Shown here one piece after another: positions 7,356 to 16,033 of a stretch of 64,000 nt of DNA (the stretch's first letter is position 1; every line of letters begins with the position of its first letter). The notes below the pieces were generated by a model. The model had not been told where the DNA came from. It ran no database searches and saw only the letters and a list, made by a program, of their open reading frames with translations. Position numbers and translations under genes: made by a program. This DNA is from Clostridiaceae bacterium (GTDB lineage Bacteria; Bacillota; Clostridia; Lachnospirales; Lachnospiraceae). The stretch covers positions 1 to 64,000 of the forward strand of contig CAJTGE010000027.1 of assembly GCA_910575795.1 (NCBI GenBank), in the 5' to 3' direction.

Positions 7356-9929
7356 AACAAAACCGCTCAAGCGCCGCCTGCCAACTGCCAGCCATCCGCT
7401 GATCCGCATCGTCTTCCCATCTGTCCGCGCCCGGATCGCCCCGGACCGCGCGGTATGCCACAGACTGCACCCCTGCCTGTCCAGCCGTTTAACCGTCTCC
7501 CCCGCCGGATGGCCGTAGGAATTCCCCTCCCCATAGGAGAGGATAGCCGCGGCCGGCCGGATCGCCTCTAAGAATTCCCCGCATGATGAGCCCGCGGAGC
7601 CGTGATGCGCCGCCTTTAAAATGGAAACGGCACCTTTGGAGTCTTCTCCTCCCAGCCCGGCTTTGAGAAGCCCCCTCTCCTCATCCGCGCCGATATCTCC
7701 GGTCAGAAGCATCCGAAAGCTCCCGTATTCCACAGAAAAAACAAGGCTGTGGCCATTTCGGTCCTTTGTACCGCTTTCGGAGCCGGACCGCCGGATTGCC
7801 AGATCGGCATTCTCCGTCCAGTCCGCTGTTTCCTGCGGGATCTGCGTCTCCTCCTGCGGGTGAAGGCATGTAAGCACAAGCTCCCCGGCCTTTATACGCC
7901 CGCCTCTTGCCATATAATACACCTGCATCCCCTTCGCGCGCGCCAGCATCTCCAGTTTCCCGTAAACCTCCTGTCCCCGGCCCGCCGCGGGAAGAACCAG
8001 GCAGTCCGCCGTGATGCCCGTCTCCTCCTCCAAAAGCCAGATAATCCCATTCATGTGATCCGCATCGCCGTGGCTGACAAGGATAAAATTAAGATGGCCC
8101 ACGCCCTGGCTTTTCAGGAAGGGGACAAGACGGTTTTTCCCGACGGATTTGTCCTGGCTGCTCCCGCAGTCTGACAAAATAGCCGCATCATTCGTGCGCA
8201 GCAGGACGCCGTCCCCCTGCCCCACATCCATAAACCAGATATCCAGCCCGCGCACAGGGCGTATGAACAGAAACAGCGCCGCCAGAGCGGCCCAGACGCC
8301 CCGTTTAAGCCGGGATCCCGGCTTCCGGCCGCCGCGGTTCCCGAGATACCATGCCAGGGCGCTGTAATATACCGCTGTCTGCCACCACTCCGGCCGCCCG
8401 GCCAAAATGGATGAAAACGGCAGGGACAGCGATACGCGGCAAAGCATGCGGTAAAGCGCAAGGATGTAATGCCCCGGCCCGGCCGATGCGCAGGCCGCCC
8501 ACCGCAGCGCCTCTGCAAACACCCCTCCCGGAAACGCCGGAAAAAGATCCGCCAAAAGTCCCCCAAGCATCCACAGCCCCGCTGCCAGAATCCCGGAAGC
8601 GGCGGCATATGACATGAGCGGCAGCACCAAAAGATTCAGGAATATCCCCCATGGCGGGAACGAAAAAAAGTGGTATAAAAGAGCCGGGAGCGTCGCGAGC
8701 TGAACCGCAAAGCTGACGCCGAGAGATTCGCCCAGGGAGCCTTTCAGGCCGGCGAAGAGAGCCCCCGCGCTTCCCCGGGCCCCGTTCCCGGAAGGCGCGC
8801 CCTTCTTTTCATTCTCCCCTTCTTCCGGCCCTTTTTCCCTCCGGAGCTCTTTCTCCCTGTCCTTTTTCAACTGCGCCCGAAGGCCGATGGCGGCCACGGC
8901 CCCATACGAGAGCTGGAGCCCCCCGCTTGTCAGAAGAAGCGGCGAATCCCATGAAAGCAGCAAAAGCGACAGCGCCATGGCCGAGAGCAGATCATACGTC
9001 CTCCCAAGCTGCATGGCCGCAAACGAGCAGAGCAGCATAAAGACTGCGCGGTATACGGAAGGGCCAAACCCGGTCACTCCTGCGTAGAATACAAGCGCCG
9101 CGCCGGAGCAGAGCCCCGCCCCCGCAAAGCCCGCCCCGGCTTTGCGCAGAAGCCCGAAAAGTCCCATGCCGATCAGGGATACATGCAGGCCGCTTACAGC
9201 CAGGATGTGGGCAATCCCGCTGTCTTCAAAAAGCTTCTCATCCTCCTCTGGCAGCATGCTCCGATCTCCCAGAAGGACGGCGCGGTAAATCCCCTGATCC
9301 TTTGGCCCGAACACGGCCTCCACCGCAAGGCCCGCCGCCCTTTTAAAGCTCTGCGCCTGATGATAAAACAGGGGCGCCTCCCCGTCCTCCCCCTCTGCTT
9401 CCCGCGCCTTTAAAACGCAGAAAATCTTCTGCGAGCGGTAATACAGGCGGGCGTCAAACTGGCCGGGATTGCGCGCTTCCTTATAAAGCTCCAGCTTTCC
9501 CATGGCCTTAAGGCGGGCCGATTCCTCAAAACCGCCCTCCGGCGCGCTGACCATCAGGCGCTTCTGCCTGTATGTCCGCCCGCCCGCATAAACCGTGGCG
9601 TCCGACAAAAGGACGCTGCAAAAGCCGTTTTTCTCTGAGACGCGGACAATCCGCCCTTCCGCCCTGGCGTAGGGTATGGCTCCCTCCCTCTCAAGGCGCG
9701 CCTCCAGAGGGTTCGGCCGAAGCTCCGCGCCCATCCGCAGCGCCCCGGCCGCGAAACACAGGGCCAAAAGAAGCCGTCCGGGCGCGCATTGTTTTCTGCA
9801 TATGCAGAGCAGATAAAAGACAGCCGGCAGCAATACGCCGGACGCCATGCGCCCCGTATTTCCATTTGCCATATTGCAGAACCAGTACGCTGCGACCTCT
9901 CCAAGTACAAAAGCCCCTGTTATCCACAA
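7332..9929 (-). CDS. comEC: DNA uptake channel protein ComEC/Rec2
   Basis: An 865-residue polytopic protein that forms the transmembrane channel for incoming single-stranded DNA in natural transformation. Order: N-terminal hydrophobic helices and an extracytoplasmic DUF4131-like domain, the competence membrane domain from about 220 (starting near AHILAVSGLHVSL), and a C-terminal metallo-beta-lactamase-like domain with MDVGQGDGVLL and HGDADHMNG. The start is uncertain: the TTG at 9929 is used, although GGAGGG overlaps the upstream stop and is somewhat far. The last six residues and the stop are encoded by an inserted miniature element, so the native C-terminus is slightly changed. No other competence genes are present here. 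Confidence 0.92.
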   Translation of the reverse strand: MWITGAFVLGEVAAYWFCNMANGNTGRMASGVLLPAVFYLLCICRKQCAPGRLLLALCFAAGALRMGAELRPNPLEARLEREGAIPYARAEGRIVRVSEKNGFCSVLLSDATVYAGGRTYRQKRLMVSAPEGGFEESARLKAMGKLELYKEARNPGQFDARLYYRSQKIFCVLKAREAEGEDGEAPLFYHQAQSFKRAAGLAVEAVFGPKDQGIYRAVLLGDRSMLPEEDEKLFEDSGIAHILAVSGLHVSLIGMGLFGLLRKAGAGFAGAGLCSGAALVFYAGVTGFGPSVYRAVFMLLCSFAAMQLGRTYDLLSAMALSLLLLSWDSPLLLTSGGLQLSYGAVAAIGLRAQLKKDREKELRREKGPEEGENEKKGAPSGNGARGSAGALFAGLKGSLGESLGVSFAVQLATLPALLYHFFSFPPWGIFLNLLVLPLMSYAAASGILAAGLWMLGGLLADLFPAFPGGVFAEALRWAACASAGPGHYILALYRMLCRVSLSLPFSSILAGRPEWWQTAVYYSALAWYLGNRGGRKPGSRLKRGVWAALAALFLFIRPVRGLDIWFMDVGQGDGVLLRTNDAAILSDCGSSQDKSVGKNRLVPFLKSQGVGHLNFILVSHGDADHMNGIIWLLEEETGITADCLVLPAAGRGQEVYGKLEMLARAKGMQVYYMARGGRIKAGELVLTCLHPQEETQIPQETADWTENADLAIRRSGSESGTKDRNGHSLVFSVEYGSFRMLLTGDIGADEERGLLKAGLGGEDSKGAVSILKAAHHGSAGSSCGEFLEAIRPAAAILSYGEGNSYGHPAGETVKRLDRQGCSLWHTARSGAIRARTDGKTMRISGWLAVGRRRLSGFVVTVQPPG

Positions 9930-9959
9930 AAATGGCCGTTTGATGTTCCTTTTCCCTCC

Positions 9960-10910
9960 TTAATCCTGAATATATTTCTCCTCCCGCCCAAGCGGCGACG
10001 CCAGGGATATCGCATTGCGGTACATAACGTCCGCCGATCCGGCCACGGTTATCTGCACCTTTGTCACGGTCTGCAGCTCGGTCAGGGAATTCACAAGCGC
10101 ATAGACCGGGATATACTCCGCCATATCCGGGTTGCCGTTTAAGAAGCTGCCGTCTAGGTTGACGTAGCACACGCCGTCCGTCAGAGACACATTCAGGATC
10201 TTTGTATCCTTTGGCAGAACGGCCCCTGCGCCGCCCTGCGGGCCGGCCAGAAGCTGCTCCACGACCAGCTTTTCCATGGAAGTGCTGATATTGTGGACCA
10301 GCTCCCGCGTCTCAGGGACGAGACTGTCCCCCGCCTCATTCGCGAAATAGAGCTTCAGTTCCACGCGCTCAAAGGAGTTGACATCCGAGACGCTCTCCAC
10401 GAAATCCGATCCGGAAAAGGCTCCGACCGGATTCCCGTGGCTGTCCCACAGCGGCTGGCCGTCACAGTTGATGCTGATATAGTCAATGCCCGGTATCTGG
10501 GTAAAGGTCTTGGCAAGCGCCGCCCTGCAGAGAATCTCCCTGGAGGGCTTAGCCGCGCTGTATTCGCGGTTAAAATTCAGATAAAGGATGTTGTCCTCCT
10601 TCTGGATCCCCAGAAGCGCTGTCCGATCTCCCAGAATCGCCTGATAATCCGGGTAATCCGGCGCCTTTAAAATCTGCTGCGCCAGCTCGCCCAGCAGAAG
10701 ATCCGGATCGTCTGTCTGCGTCTTGTAGCTGGCCGCCGCCAGTTTTGTCCGGTTGGAATTTAAGTAATAAATCTGATAGACCCCGTCCGCCGGCTCCTCC
10801 TGCGCGCCCGTTTCCTTACAGGCCGAAAAAAGGAGGCCCATGAGGATACACAGCGCGCACAATACCGGACGGATGTCCGCTCTCCCCTTTTGTCTCTTCT
10901 CCTGCTTCAA
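9960..10910 (-). CDS. GerMN domain lipoprotein
   Basis: A 316-residue predicted lipoprotein: a basic N-terminus, a hydrophobic segment and lipobox LFSAC (Cys at about 31). Two GerMN domains follow, one around 60-160 and one around 190-300 (the second with LPKDTKILNVSLTDGVCYVNL). GerM in Bacillus subtilis acts in spore germination and septal peptidoglycan during sporulation. A histidine-kinase/GerMN-lipoprotein arrangement resembling LpqB/MtrB or LytH-type loci is known in Gram-positives. Translation probably begins at TTG 10910 with GAGGG upstream. It lies 18 bp downstream of the kinase gene, and its stop overlaps the comEC ribosome-binding site, so the three are likely one operon. Confidence 0.85.
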   Translation of the reverse strand: MKQEKRQKGRADIRPVLCALCILMGLLFSACKETGAQEEPADGVYQIYYLNSNRTKLAAASYKTQTDDPDLLLGELAQQILKAPDYPDYQAILGDRTALLGIQKEDNILYLNFNREYSAAKPSREILCRAALAKTFTQIPGIDYISINCDGQPLWDSHGNPVGAFSGSDFVESVSDVNSFERVELKLYFANEAGDSLVPETRELVHNISTSMEKLVVEQLLAGPQGGAGAVLPKDTKILNVSLTDGVCYVNLDGSFLNGNPDMAEYIPVYALVNSLTELQTVTKVQITVAGSADVMYRNAISLASPLGREEKYIQD

Positions 10911-10927
10911 ACGCCGTCCCTCTTTTC

Positions 10928-12403
10928 CTATGGAATGTAGTTTAACGGAATACGCACCGTAAACGTAGTCCCGTCGCCTTCCCTGCTCAGAAGCTTGATC
11001 GCGCCCTGGTGCAGCATCACAATGCTCTTCGTGATCGAAAGCCCGAGGCCCGTCCCGCCCGTCTCCCTGGAGCGCGCCTTATCCACCCGGTAAAACCGTT
11101 CAAATACCTTGGACTGGAATTCCTCCGGAATGCCCACGCCATTGTCAATCACTTTGACATAGAAAAATTTATGATCTGCATCAAGAATGACGCGCACCCA
11201 GCCGTCCTCATGGTTATATTTGACCGCATTCTCCACCAGATTCGTAAGCGCCAGGGACAGCTTCACCTCGTCCACATCCGCCGTCACTTCGCGGATGCTC
11301 TCATAGATCAGCTCGATATTGCGCTTTTTGGCAATGGGCCTGACACGCTTTAGGATCTGTTCCAGCAGCGCATTGACCGAGGCGGAGCTGATATTCAGAT
11401 CCGGGGACGATTTATCCATCTTAACCAGCGTCAGCAGATCGTCGATGATCTTATTTTCCCGGTCGATTTCATCCGAAATATCGACCATAAACTCCCGGTA
11501 CAGCTCCACCGGCGCGTCCTCCATGGCCATCAGCGAGTCGGCGAGGACGCGGATCGATGTGATGGGCGTTTTCAGCTCATGGGAGACATTGGAAACGAAT
11601 TCCTGCCTCGACTGATCCACATCTTTCAGCCGGCGGATCGTCTCGCGCACGGAGCCCGATATGTCGCGCGTCTCCAGATAATCATTGACCTCAATCTCCT
11701 GATCCAGATTTCCCTCCGCCACCAGGCCAAGCTGCTGGGAAAGGCGCTTAAAGGGTTTTAGAAGCTGCGCCACCGCGAAAAAATCGGCGGCGGCCACAAG
11801 ACAGGCCAGAAGAAGCTGGAAAAATCCCGCCCTGTGGTTTACATTTTCCACCAAAAGGGCCACGCTCTCCGTTGAGGCCGTCATAAGAAGCGCTCCTTCC
11901 ACCGGATCGCCCTCCGGCTTCTTACCGCCTGCCCCCGGGGCGTCCGCCTTTCCGTAGATTGGCAGCGTCAGATAAAAATAATCCTTTTCCTCATTAAGGC
12001 GGCTTCCCGACTCGCCGTCAAGCGCCTTTAAAACCTCCTCCACCACACAGAACCGCCCCTTTGCCACCTCAAAGGTGTCCCGGATAATGCGGTAGCTGCT
12101 GTCAATCACCACGATCCGCCCGTTGAACAGATCGGCTGTCACATTCAGCTCCGCGTCCAGGGACGGATTTCCCGTATTGCTGAGCGCGCCGTTAATATAA
12201 TCGGAGCTGCGCATCCGGTTCGCGAGCATCAGGCATTTATTCTGCGCCTCAATCATGCTCTCCTCGATCCGGCTCTTCCTGAAAAAACCGGACATAAACC
12301 GCGCCTGCACCAGGAGCGGGAGCAGCGTCAGCACCAGAATACAGATCAAAAGCGGCGCGCGCATCCCCACAGAGCGGGTAAAATTCCATTTCCATTTTGT
12401 CAT
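10928..12403 (-). CDS. Transmembrane sensor histidine kinase (HAMP-HisKA-HATPase)
   Basis: A 491-residue sensor kinase. It has helix one at about 15-33, an extracytoplasmic sensor to about 190, helix two at about 195-215 and HAMP to about 265. The H-box is FVSNVSHELKTPITSIR (phospho-acceptor His in SHELKTP). The ATPase domain has N-box NLVENAVKYN, G1 DNGVGIP, F-box ERFYRVD and G2 GGTGLGLSI. All catalytic motifs are intact. No response regulator is adjacent, so it is an orphan within the window. Its start lies nine bases after the degV stop and the GerMN lipoprotein follows, suggesting envelope sensing. Confidence 0.92.
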   Translation of the reverse strand: MTKWKWNFTRSVGMRAPLLICILVLTLLPLLVQARFMSGFFRKSRIEESMIEAQNKCLMLANRMRSSDYINGALSNTGNPSLDAELNVTADLFNGRIVVIDSSYRIIRDTFEVAKGRFCVVEEVLKALDGESGSRLNEEKDYFYLTLPIYGKADAPGAGGKKPEGDPVEGALLMTASTESVALLVENVNHRAGFFQLLLACLVAAADFFAVAQLLKPFKRLSQQLGLVAEGNLDQEIEVNDYLETRDISGSVRETIRRLKDVDQSRQEFVSNVSHELKTPITSIRVLADSLMAMEDAPVELYREFMVDISDEIDRENKIIDDLLTLVKMDKSSPDLNISSASVNALLEQILKRVRPIAKKRNIELIYESIREVTADVDEVKLSLALTNLVENAVKYNHEDGWVRVILDADHKFFYVKVIDNGVGIPEEFQSKVFERFYRVDKARSRETGGTGLGLSITKSIVMLHQGAIKLLSREGDGTTFTVRIPLNYIP

Positions 12404-12412
12404 GCCGCGCCT

Positions 12413-13273
12413 CTATTCCATCCGCTTCGCCGCGGCAATCGCCAGGGAACCGGGGCCGATATGGCATGCAATGCTTAAGGACAGCGGATCCACATGGATA
12501 TCCGCCCCCGGAAACAGCAGGGCCAGCTCCTCTTTCAGGGCCATCGCCGCCTCCCCGTTCTGCGTGTGCGCAATCTCTAAGTGAACGCGGCTGCCGTCCG
12601 TATCTCCCCACCGCGTCTCCAGGTCATGCCGGATCGCGGCAATCATCATGGATTTCGCCTGCTTCATGGTCCTCGCCTTTGCAAACGCGTCCAGCTTTTC
12701 CCCCTGGATGCTTAAGACAGGCTTGATGCGCAGAAGCGTTCCCAGCGCGGCGGCGGCGGGCGTGATCCGTCCTCCCTTTTTTAAATATTTCAGGGTGTCA
12801 ACCGTGATGTAGATCGTGGCGTCCATGCCGCTTTCCTCCAGCTTGTCCCGGATTTCGGCCGCTCCCATGCCGGAATCCGCCATCATCAGCGCGTCCAGCA
12901 CGGACTGGCGCTGCGTCACGGAAATTCGGTGGTTATCCGCCACCCAGACGCGCCCGTCATACTCCTCCGCCAGCATGGAAGCTGTCTGGCAGGAGCCGGA
13001 TAAGCCACTGGACATCGGGATATGGACAATCTCGTCATACTCCTCCAGTATCTGATCCCAGAGCTCCAGTATCGCCTCGGGCGACGGCTGGGAGGTGGCA
13101 ATATCCCCGCCCCCGGAAAGTCGTTCATAAAATTCCGGCTGGGTGAGCGTAATATCCTCCAGATACTCCTGCCCGTCAATCATAAACGGCATGGGAAGCA
13201 CAAAAATGCCCAGCCGCTTCCCCTCTGCCTGCGTAATCCCGCTGTTGCTGTCTGTCACTACCGCAATTTTCAT
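12413..13273 (-). CDS. DegV family fatty-acid-binding protein
   Basis: A 286-residue protein of the DegV/FakB family. It begins MKIAVVTDSNSGITQ, with the conserved SxSGxxG-type lipid carboxylate motif seen as MSSGLSGSC around residue 88, and ends in the second EDD domain. FakB proteins bind fatty acids and present them to the kinase FakA for phosphorylation and phospholipid synthesis. No fakA is nearby. It is the first gene of a tightly spaced run (degV, histidine kinase, GerMN lipoprotein, comEC). A GGAGGAAG ribosome-binding site precedes the ATG. Confidence 0.9.
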   Translation of the reverse strand: MKIAVVTDSNSGITQAEGKRLGIFVLPMPFMIDGQEYLEDITLTQPEFYERLSGGGDIATSQPSPEAILELWDQILEEYDEIVHIPMSSGLSGSCQTASMLAEEYDGRVWVADNHRISVTQRQSVLDALMMADSGMGAAEIRDKLEESGMDATIYITVDTLKYLKKGGRITPAAAALGTLLRIKPVLSIQGEKLDAFAKARTMKQAKSMMIAAIRHDLETRWGDTDGSRVHLEIAHTQNGEAAMALKEELALLFPGADIHVDPLSLSIACHIGPGSLAIAAAKRME

Positions 13274-13374
13274 TTCTTCCTCCAGATCATAGCCGTCTCA
13301 CGGTTCAGAAAACCCGAACCGCTGCGAACCGTTTACTCTTTTAACTTACGCGCCCTTCTGCCCAGGCAGGCCGC

Positions 13375-15126
13375 TCAAGGCTGTTCCGCTGCGCCGGACG
13401 AGGTGTACAGGTGATAATAAACGCCTCTTCTCTCCATCAGCGCTTCATGGTTTCCCTCCTCGACAATCCGGCTTCCGGACAGCACCAGGATCCGGTCCGC
13501 CCCGCGGATGGTCGTCAGCCGGTGGGCGATGGTCAGCGTCGTCCGCCCCGCCGCCAGCTTATCAAGGGATTCTGACACCACGTGCTCGCTCTCATTATCC
13601 AACGCCGCCGTGGCCTCGTCAAGCAGCAGCACCTTCGGCTCTTTGAGAAATACCCTTGCAATGCTGATCCGCTGCTTCTGCCCTCCTGACAGCTTCACGC
13701 CGCGCTCGCCTACATAGGTATCATACCCATCTTTCAGAGCTTTAATAAATTCATGCGCGCCGGCAAGCTTTGCAGCCCCTATCACCTCGTCCTTCGACGC
13801 GCCTGGACGGCCATAAGCGATATTGTCATAAACGCTGCCGGAAAACAGATACACATCCTGCTGGACCACGCCGATACGGCTTCGCAGGCTCTCAAGCGTC
13901 GCCTTCCTGATATTCTGCCCGTCCAGCAGGATCTCCCCCCGCGTGGGATCATAAAAGCGGGGGATCAAGCTGCACAGCGTCGTCTTTCCGCCGCCGGACG
14001 GCCCCACCAGAGCGACCTTCTCTCCCGGCCGGATCGTCAGATCAATATCAGACAGCACAGGCGATCCGTCGTCCGGGTATTCAAACGATACATGGCGGAA
14101 TGTGATCTCTCCCTTTACGTCTGTCAGAGGGCGCGCGTCCTCCTCATCGAAAATATCGACATTCGCGTCCATCAGCTCCGTAAAGCGCTCAATCCCTGTC
14201 ATCCCCCGCTGGAACTGCTCCGCAAATTCAATGATGCGCCGGATGGTCGCCAGAAGCGTGGTCACATACATCGTATAAGCCACCAGATCCGCCGGTAAAA
14301 TGAGCCCTTTGATCATAAACAGGCCGCCGGCCAGAATCACCACCACATACATCAGTCCGTCAAACATACGGATCGTATTCTGAAATGCCGCCATGTATTT
14401 ATACGTCTGCCGCTTGATATGCAGAAATTCCTGGTTGTCCCGGCTGAATTTTCCAAGCTCCACCTTTTCGTTTGCAAAGGCGCGGACCACCTTATTCCCC
14501 AAAAGGCTGTCCTCGATGCGGGCGTTCAGCTCGCCGATATGGTTGCGCTGGTTGCGGAATGCCTTGCGCACCTGGAGGTTAAAATACGAGCACGAGATCG
14601 CCATCACCGGAATCAGCACGAATATGATCACCGTCAGAAGCACATTGATCCGCGCAAGAACCACAAAGGCCACGGCGGCCTTCAAAAATGCGATAAAGAA
14701 CTCCTCCGGGCAGTGATGCGCAAACTCCGTCACGTCAAACAGATCGCTCGTGATGCGCGACATGATCTGCCCGACCTTGGTATTATTGAAATAATTGTCC
14801 GAGAGCTTCTGCAGGTGCGCGAACGCGTCCTCCCGCATGTCCGTCTCGATCGAGGCCCCCATCACGTGGCCGTTATAGGCCATATAGAAGCTCGCTATGC
14901 CGTCTATCACACGCAGGATGAAGTATACGGCGCTGATACTCACAATCATGCGCACAGTGAGCGCAGAGAGATCCTGCATGCCCACGTTCGTGATATAGCG
15001 CAGGATCATCGGCAGCACCAGCTCGCAGACCGTGGTGAGCGCCGCGCAAAAAAGATCCAGCGCCATAATCCATATATATTTCCTGTAGTATGGGATAAAT
15101 CGTTTTAAAAGCGCGCCTGTCTTCAT
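13375..15126 (-). CDS. ABC exporter half-transporter (type I, fused TMD-NBD)
   Basis: A 583-residue half-transporter: six membrane helices over about 1-310 (ABC_membrane domain) and an ATPase domain from about 330. Walker A is GPSGGGKTT, the signature is LSGGQKQR and Walker B is VLLLDEATAALD, with an H-loop at AHRLTT; all are intact. It should work as a homodimer exporting lipid, peptide or drug; the substrate is unknown. The start is ATG 15126, directly after AGGAGG, not the longer frame. It is separate from degV by 101 bp containing small GGTTC inverted repeats, and it is preceded by the nested miniature elements. Confidence 0.93.
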   Translation of the reverse strand: MKTGALLKRFIPYYRKYIWIMALDLFCAALTTVCELVLPMILRYITNVGMQDLSALTVRMIVSISAVYFILRVIDGIASFYMAYNGHVMGASIETDMREDAFAHLQKLSDNYFNNTKVGQIMSRITSDLFDVTEFAHHCPEEFFIAFLKAAVAFVVLARINVLLTVIIFVLIPVMAISCSYFNLQVRKAFRNQRNHIGELNARIEDSLLGNKVVRAFANEKVELGKFSRDNQEFLHIKRQTYKYMAAFQNTIRMFDGLMYVVVILAGGLFMIKGLILPADLVAYTMYVTTLLATIRRIIEFAEQFQRGMTGIERFTELMDANVDIFDEEDARPLTDVKGEITFRHVSFEYPDDGSPVLSDIDLTIRPGEKVALVGPSGGGKTTLCSLIPRFYDPTRGEILLDGQNIRKATLESLRSRIGVVQQDVYLFSGSVYDNIAYGRPGASKDEVIGAAKLAGAHEFIKALKDGYDTYVGERGVKLSGGQKQRISIARVFLKEPKVLLLDEATAALDNESEHVVSESLDKLAAGRTTLTIAHRLTTIRGADRILVLSGSRIVEEGNHEALMERRGVYYHLYTSSGAAEQP

Positions 15127-15225
15127 TGTGTTCCTCCTGTGTGAAATGGCTGGGGGTGGTTTTTGTCCATTTAAGTATTGTATCACATACAGGGCGCGAT
15201 TTCACTAACTTTTCATAAATTAGGG

Positions 15226-15515
15226 GTTACAGTTCACGGGGCGGGAAAAACTGGCAGAAAACAGACGTCAGGCTCGCTTGCAAGGCGGTTTTCTGCCTGT
15301 TTCCCCATCGGGCGGACGCCCGATGCTTCTTGTCCGGCTATGCCGGACAAGAAGATGGCCGTAACAGTTCAGACAACCTGAACTGTTACGGCATCTGCCC
15401 ATGAAAATCGCTTCGCGATGGGGCAGATGCCTGCTGCCGCCACGTTTTCGTACGGTCAGCGCAGCAGGTGCGCAGACCTATCTGAACTGTTACAGATGGC
15501 CCCGTGAATCGTAAC
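15226..15515. mobile_element. Outer GTTAC/GTAAC miniature element, interrupted by a younger one
   Basis: The terminal repeats GTTACAGTTCACGGGGC (15226-15242) and GCCCCGTGAATCGTAAC (15499-15515) are inverted with two mismatches. The flanking octamers AATTAGGG (15218-15225) and AATTTGGG (15516-15523) match at seven of eight bases. Removing the inner 133-bp element and one copy of its 8-bp duplication leaves a 149-bp unit. The interior holds strong hairpins such as TTGTCCGGC/GCCGGACAA. The drifted duplication shows that this insertion is older than the inner one. Confidence 0.75.
15361..15493. mobile_element. 133-bp GTAA-ended miniature element, copy A
   Basis: It starts GTAACAGTTCAG and ends CTGAACTGTTAC, flanked on both sides by AGATGGCC (15353-15360 and 15494-15501), a perfect 8-bp duplication. 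Internal structure: hairpin I at element bases 1-29, hairpin II GCATCTGCCC/GGGCAGATGC with inner ATCGC/GCGAT, and hairpin III with CTGCTG/CAGCAG arms. There is no reading frame. Nearly identical copies lie at 42757 and 61150. The proposed transposase source is an IS66-family element elsewhere in the genome. Confidence 0.92.
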
Positions 15516-15533
15516 AATTTGGGGAATATACTC

Positions 15534-15672
15534 TTGCCGGAGGCGAAAAATTGTGATATAGTTAGTATAGAAAAGGGAAAGCCAGAGAAGCGGCCTACCC
15601 TTAATATGATGCTATTACGGATTATACATCAATCCGCAAGCCGTCACTATTGGTGGTAGTGGCGGCTATTTT
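15534..15672 (+). ncRNA. Candidate antisense RNA (antitoxin) with promoter
   Basis: On the plus strand TTGCCG (15534-15539), a 17-bp spacer and TATAGT (15557-15562) would start a transcript of about 100 nt. It would end at the hairpin GCCGTCACTA/TAGTGGCGGC (about 15639-15665) followed by ATTTT. The 3' end overlaps the last codons of the small toxin-like gene on the opposite strand. This is the TxpA/RatA-type arrangement, in which the antitoxin RNA pairs with the 3' part of the toxin mRNA. The RNA is inferred from promoter and terminator only. Confidence 0.55.
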
Positions 15673-15758
15673 CTGCCCTTAAAGATTGTATAGCACAATC
15701 CAATGAGGGCGCAAATGAATATTCCAGTCTGGATCAGATCCTGATATGTAATATACAT
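15666..15758 (-). CDS. Small holin-like toxin (type I toxin-antitoxin)
   Basis: A 30-residue peptide: a polar start MYITYQDLIQ, one hydrophobic helix (about residues 11-25) and a basic tail FKGRK. This matches the short holin-like toxin pattern of Firmicutes type I systems (TxpA/BsrG-like, Hol_Tox). The ATG at 15758 has a strong AAAGGAGGG site upstream. A promoter (TTGTCG-17 bp-TATAGT, 15878-15850 on the minus strand) gives a structured leader of roughly 85 nt. An antisense RNA candidate overlaps the 3' end. Expected action is membrane insertion and depolarisation when the antitoxin is lost; this is inferred from family resemblance. Confidence 0.7.
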   Translation of the reverse strand: MYITYQDLIQTGIFICALIGLCYTIFKGRK

Positions 15759-15849
15759 TGGCAATCCCTCCTTTCTTTCGTCTGGAGGGGCAGCCCCTCC
15801 GAAGATGGAGGGTAAGCCGCCTTGTGGCTCTCTGTTTTCCCATACGTTT

Positions 15850-15878
15850 ACTATATCATATGTCCTACAATCCGACAA
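15850..15878 (-). promoter_or_regulatory. Predicted promoter of the small toxin gene
   Basis: Minus-strand TTGTCG (15878-15873) and TATAGT (15855-15850) are spaced by 17 bp. The same -10 hexamer and near-identical -35 drive the antisense RNA candidate at 15534. The leader between promoter and ATG has a CCCTCC/GGAGGG hairpin. Confidence 0.55.
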
Positions 15879-15898
15879 TACAATTGGATAAAACGGTG

Positions 15899-15930
15899 AA
15901 AAAAGAACGGAAGCAAGCTCCGCTCTTTTT
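15899..15930 (-). terminator. Terminator after the MFS gene
   Basis: Minus-strand stem AAGAGCGGA/TTCCGTTCTT-type (nine pairs including one G-T) with a GCTTGC loop, followed by TTTTTT. The complementary strand also has a T run, so it may act in both directions between the MFS gene and the toxin promoter. Confidence 0.7.
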
Positions 15931-16033
15931 CCCGGTCTTCTTATTTTTTAGACATGAATCTTGAATCAACCGAACTTGACATCCGTGTCAGCCGCGCGTC
16001 TGCGAAATGCCGCCGGTTTTCAGAAAGATCCGA

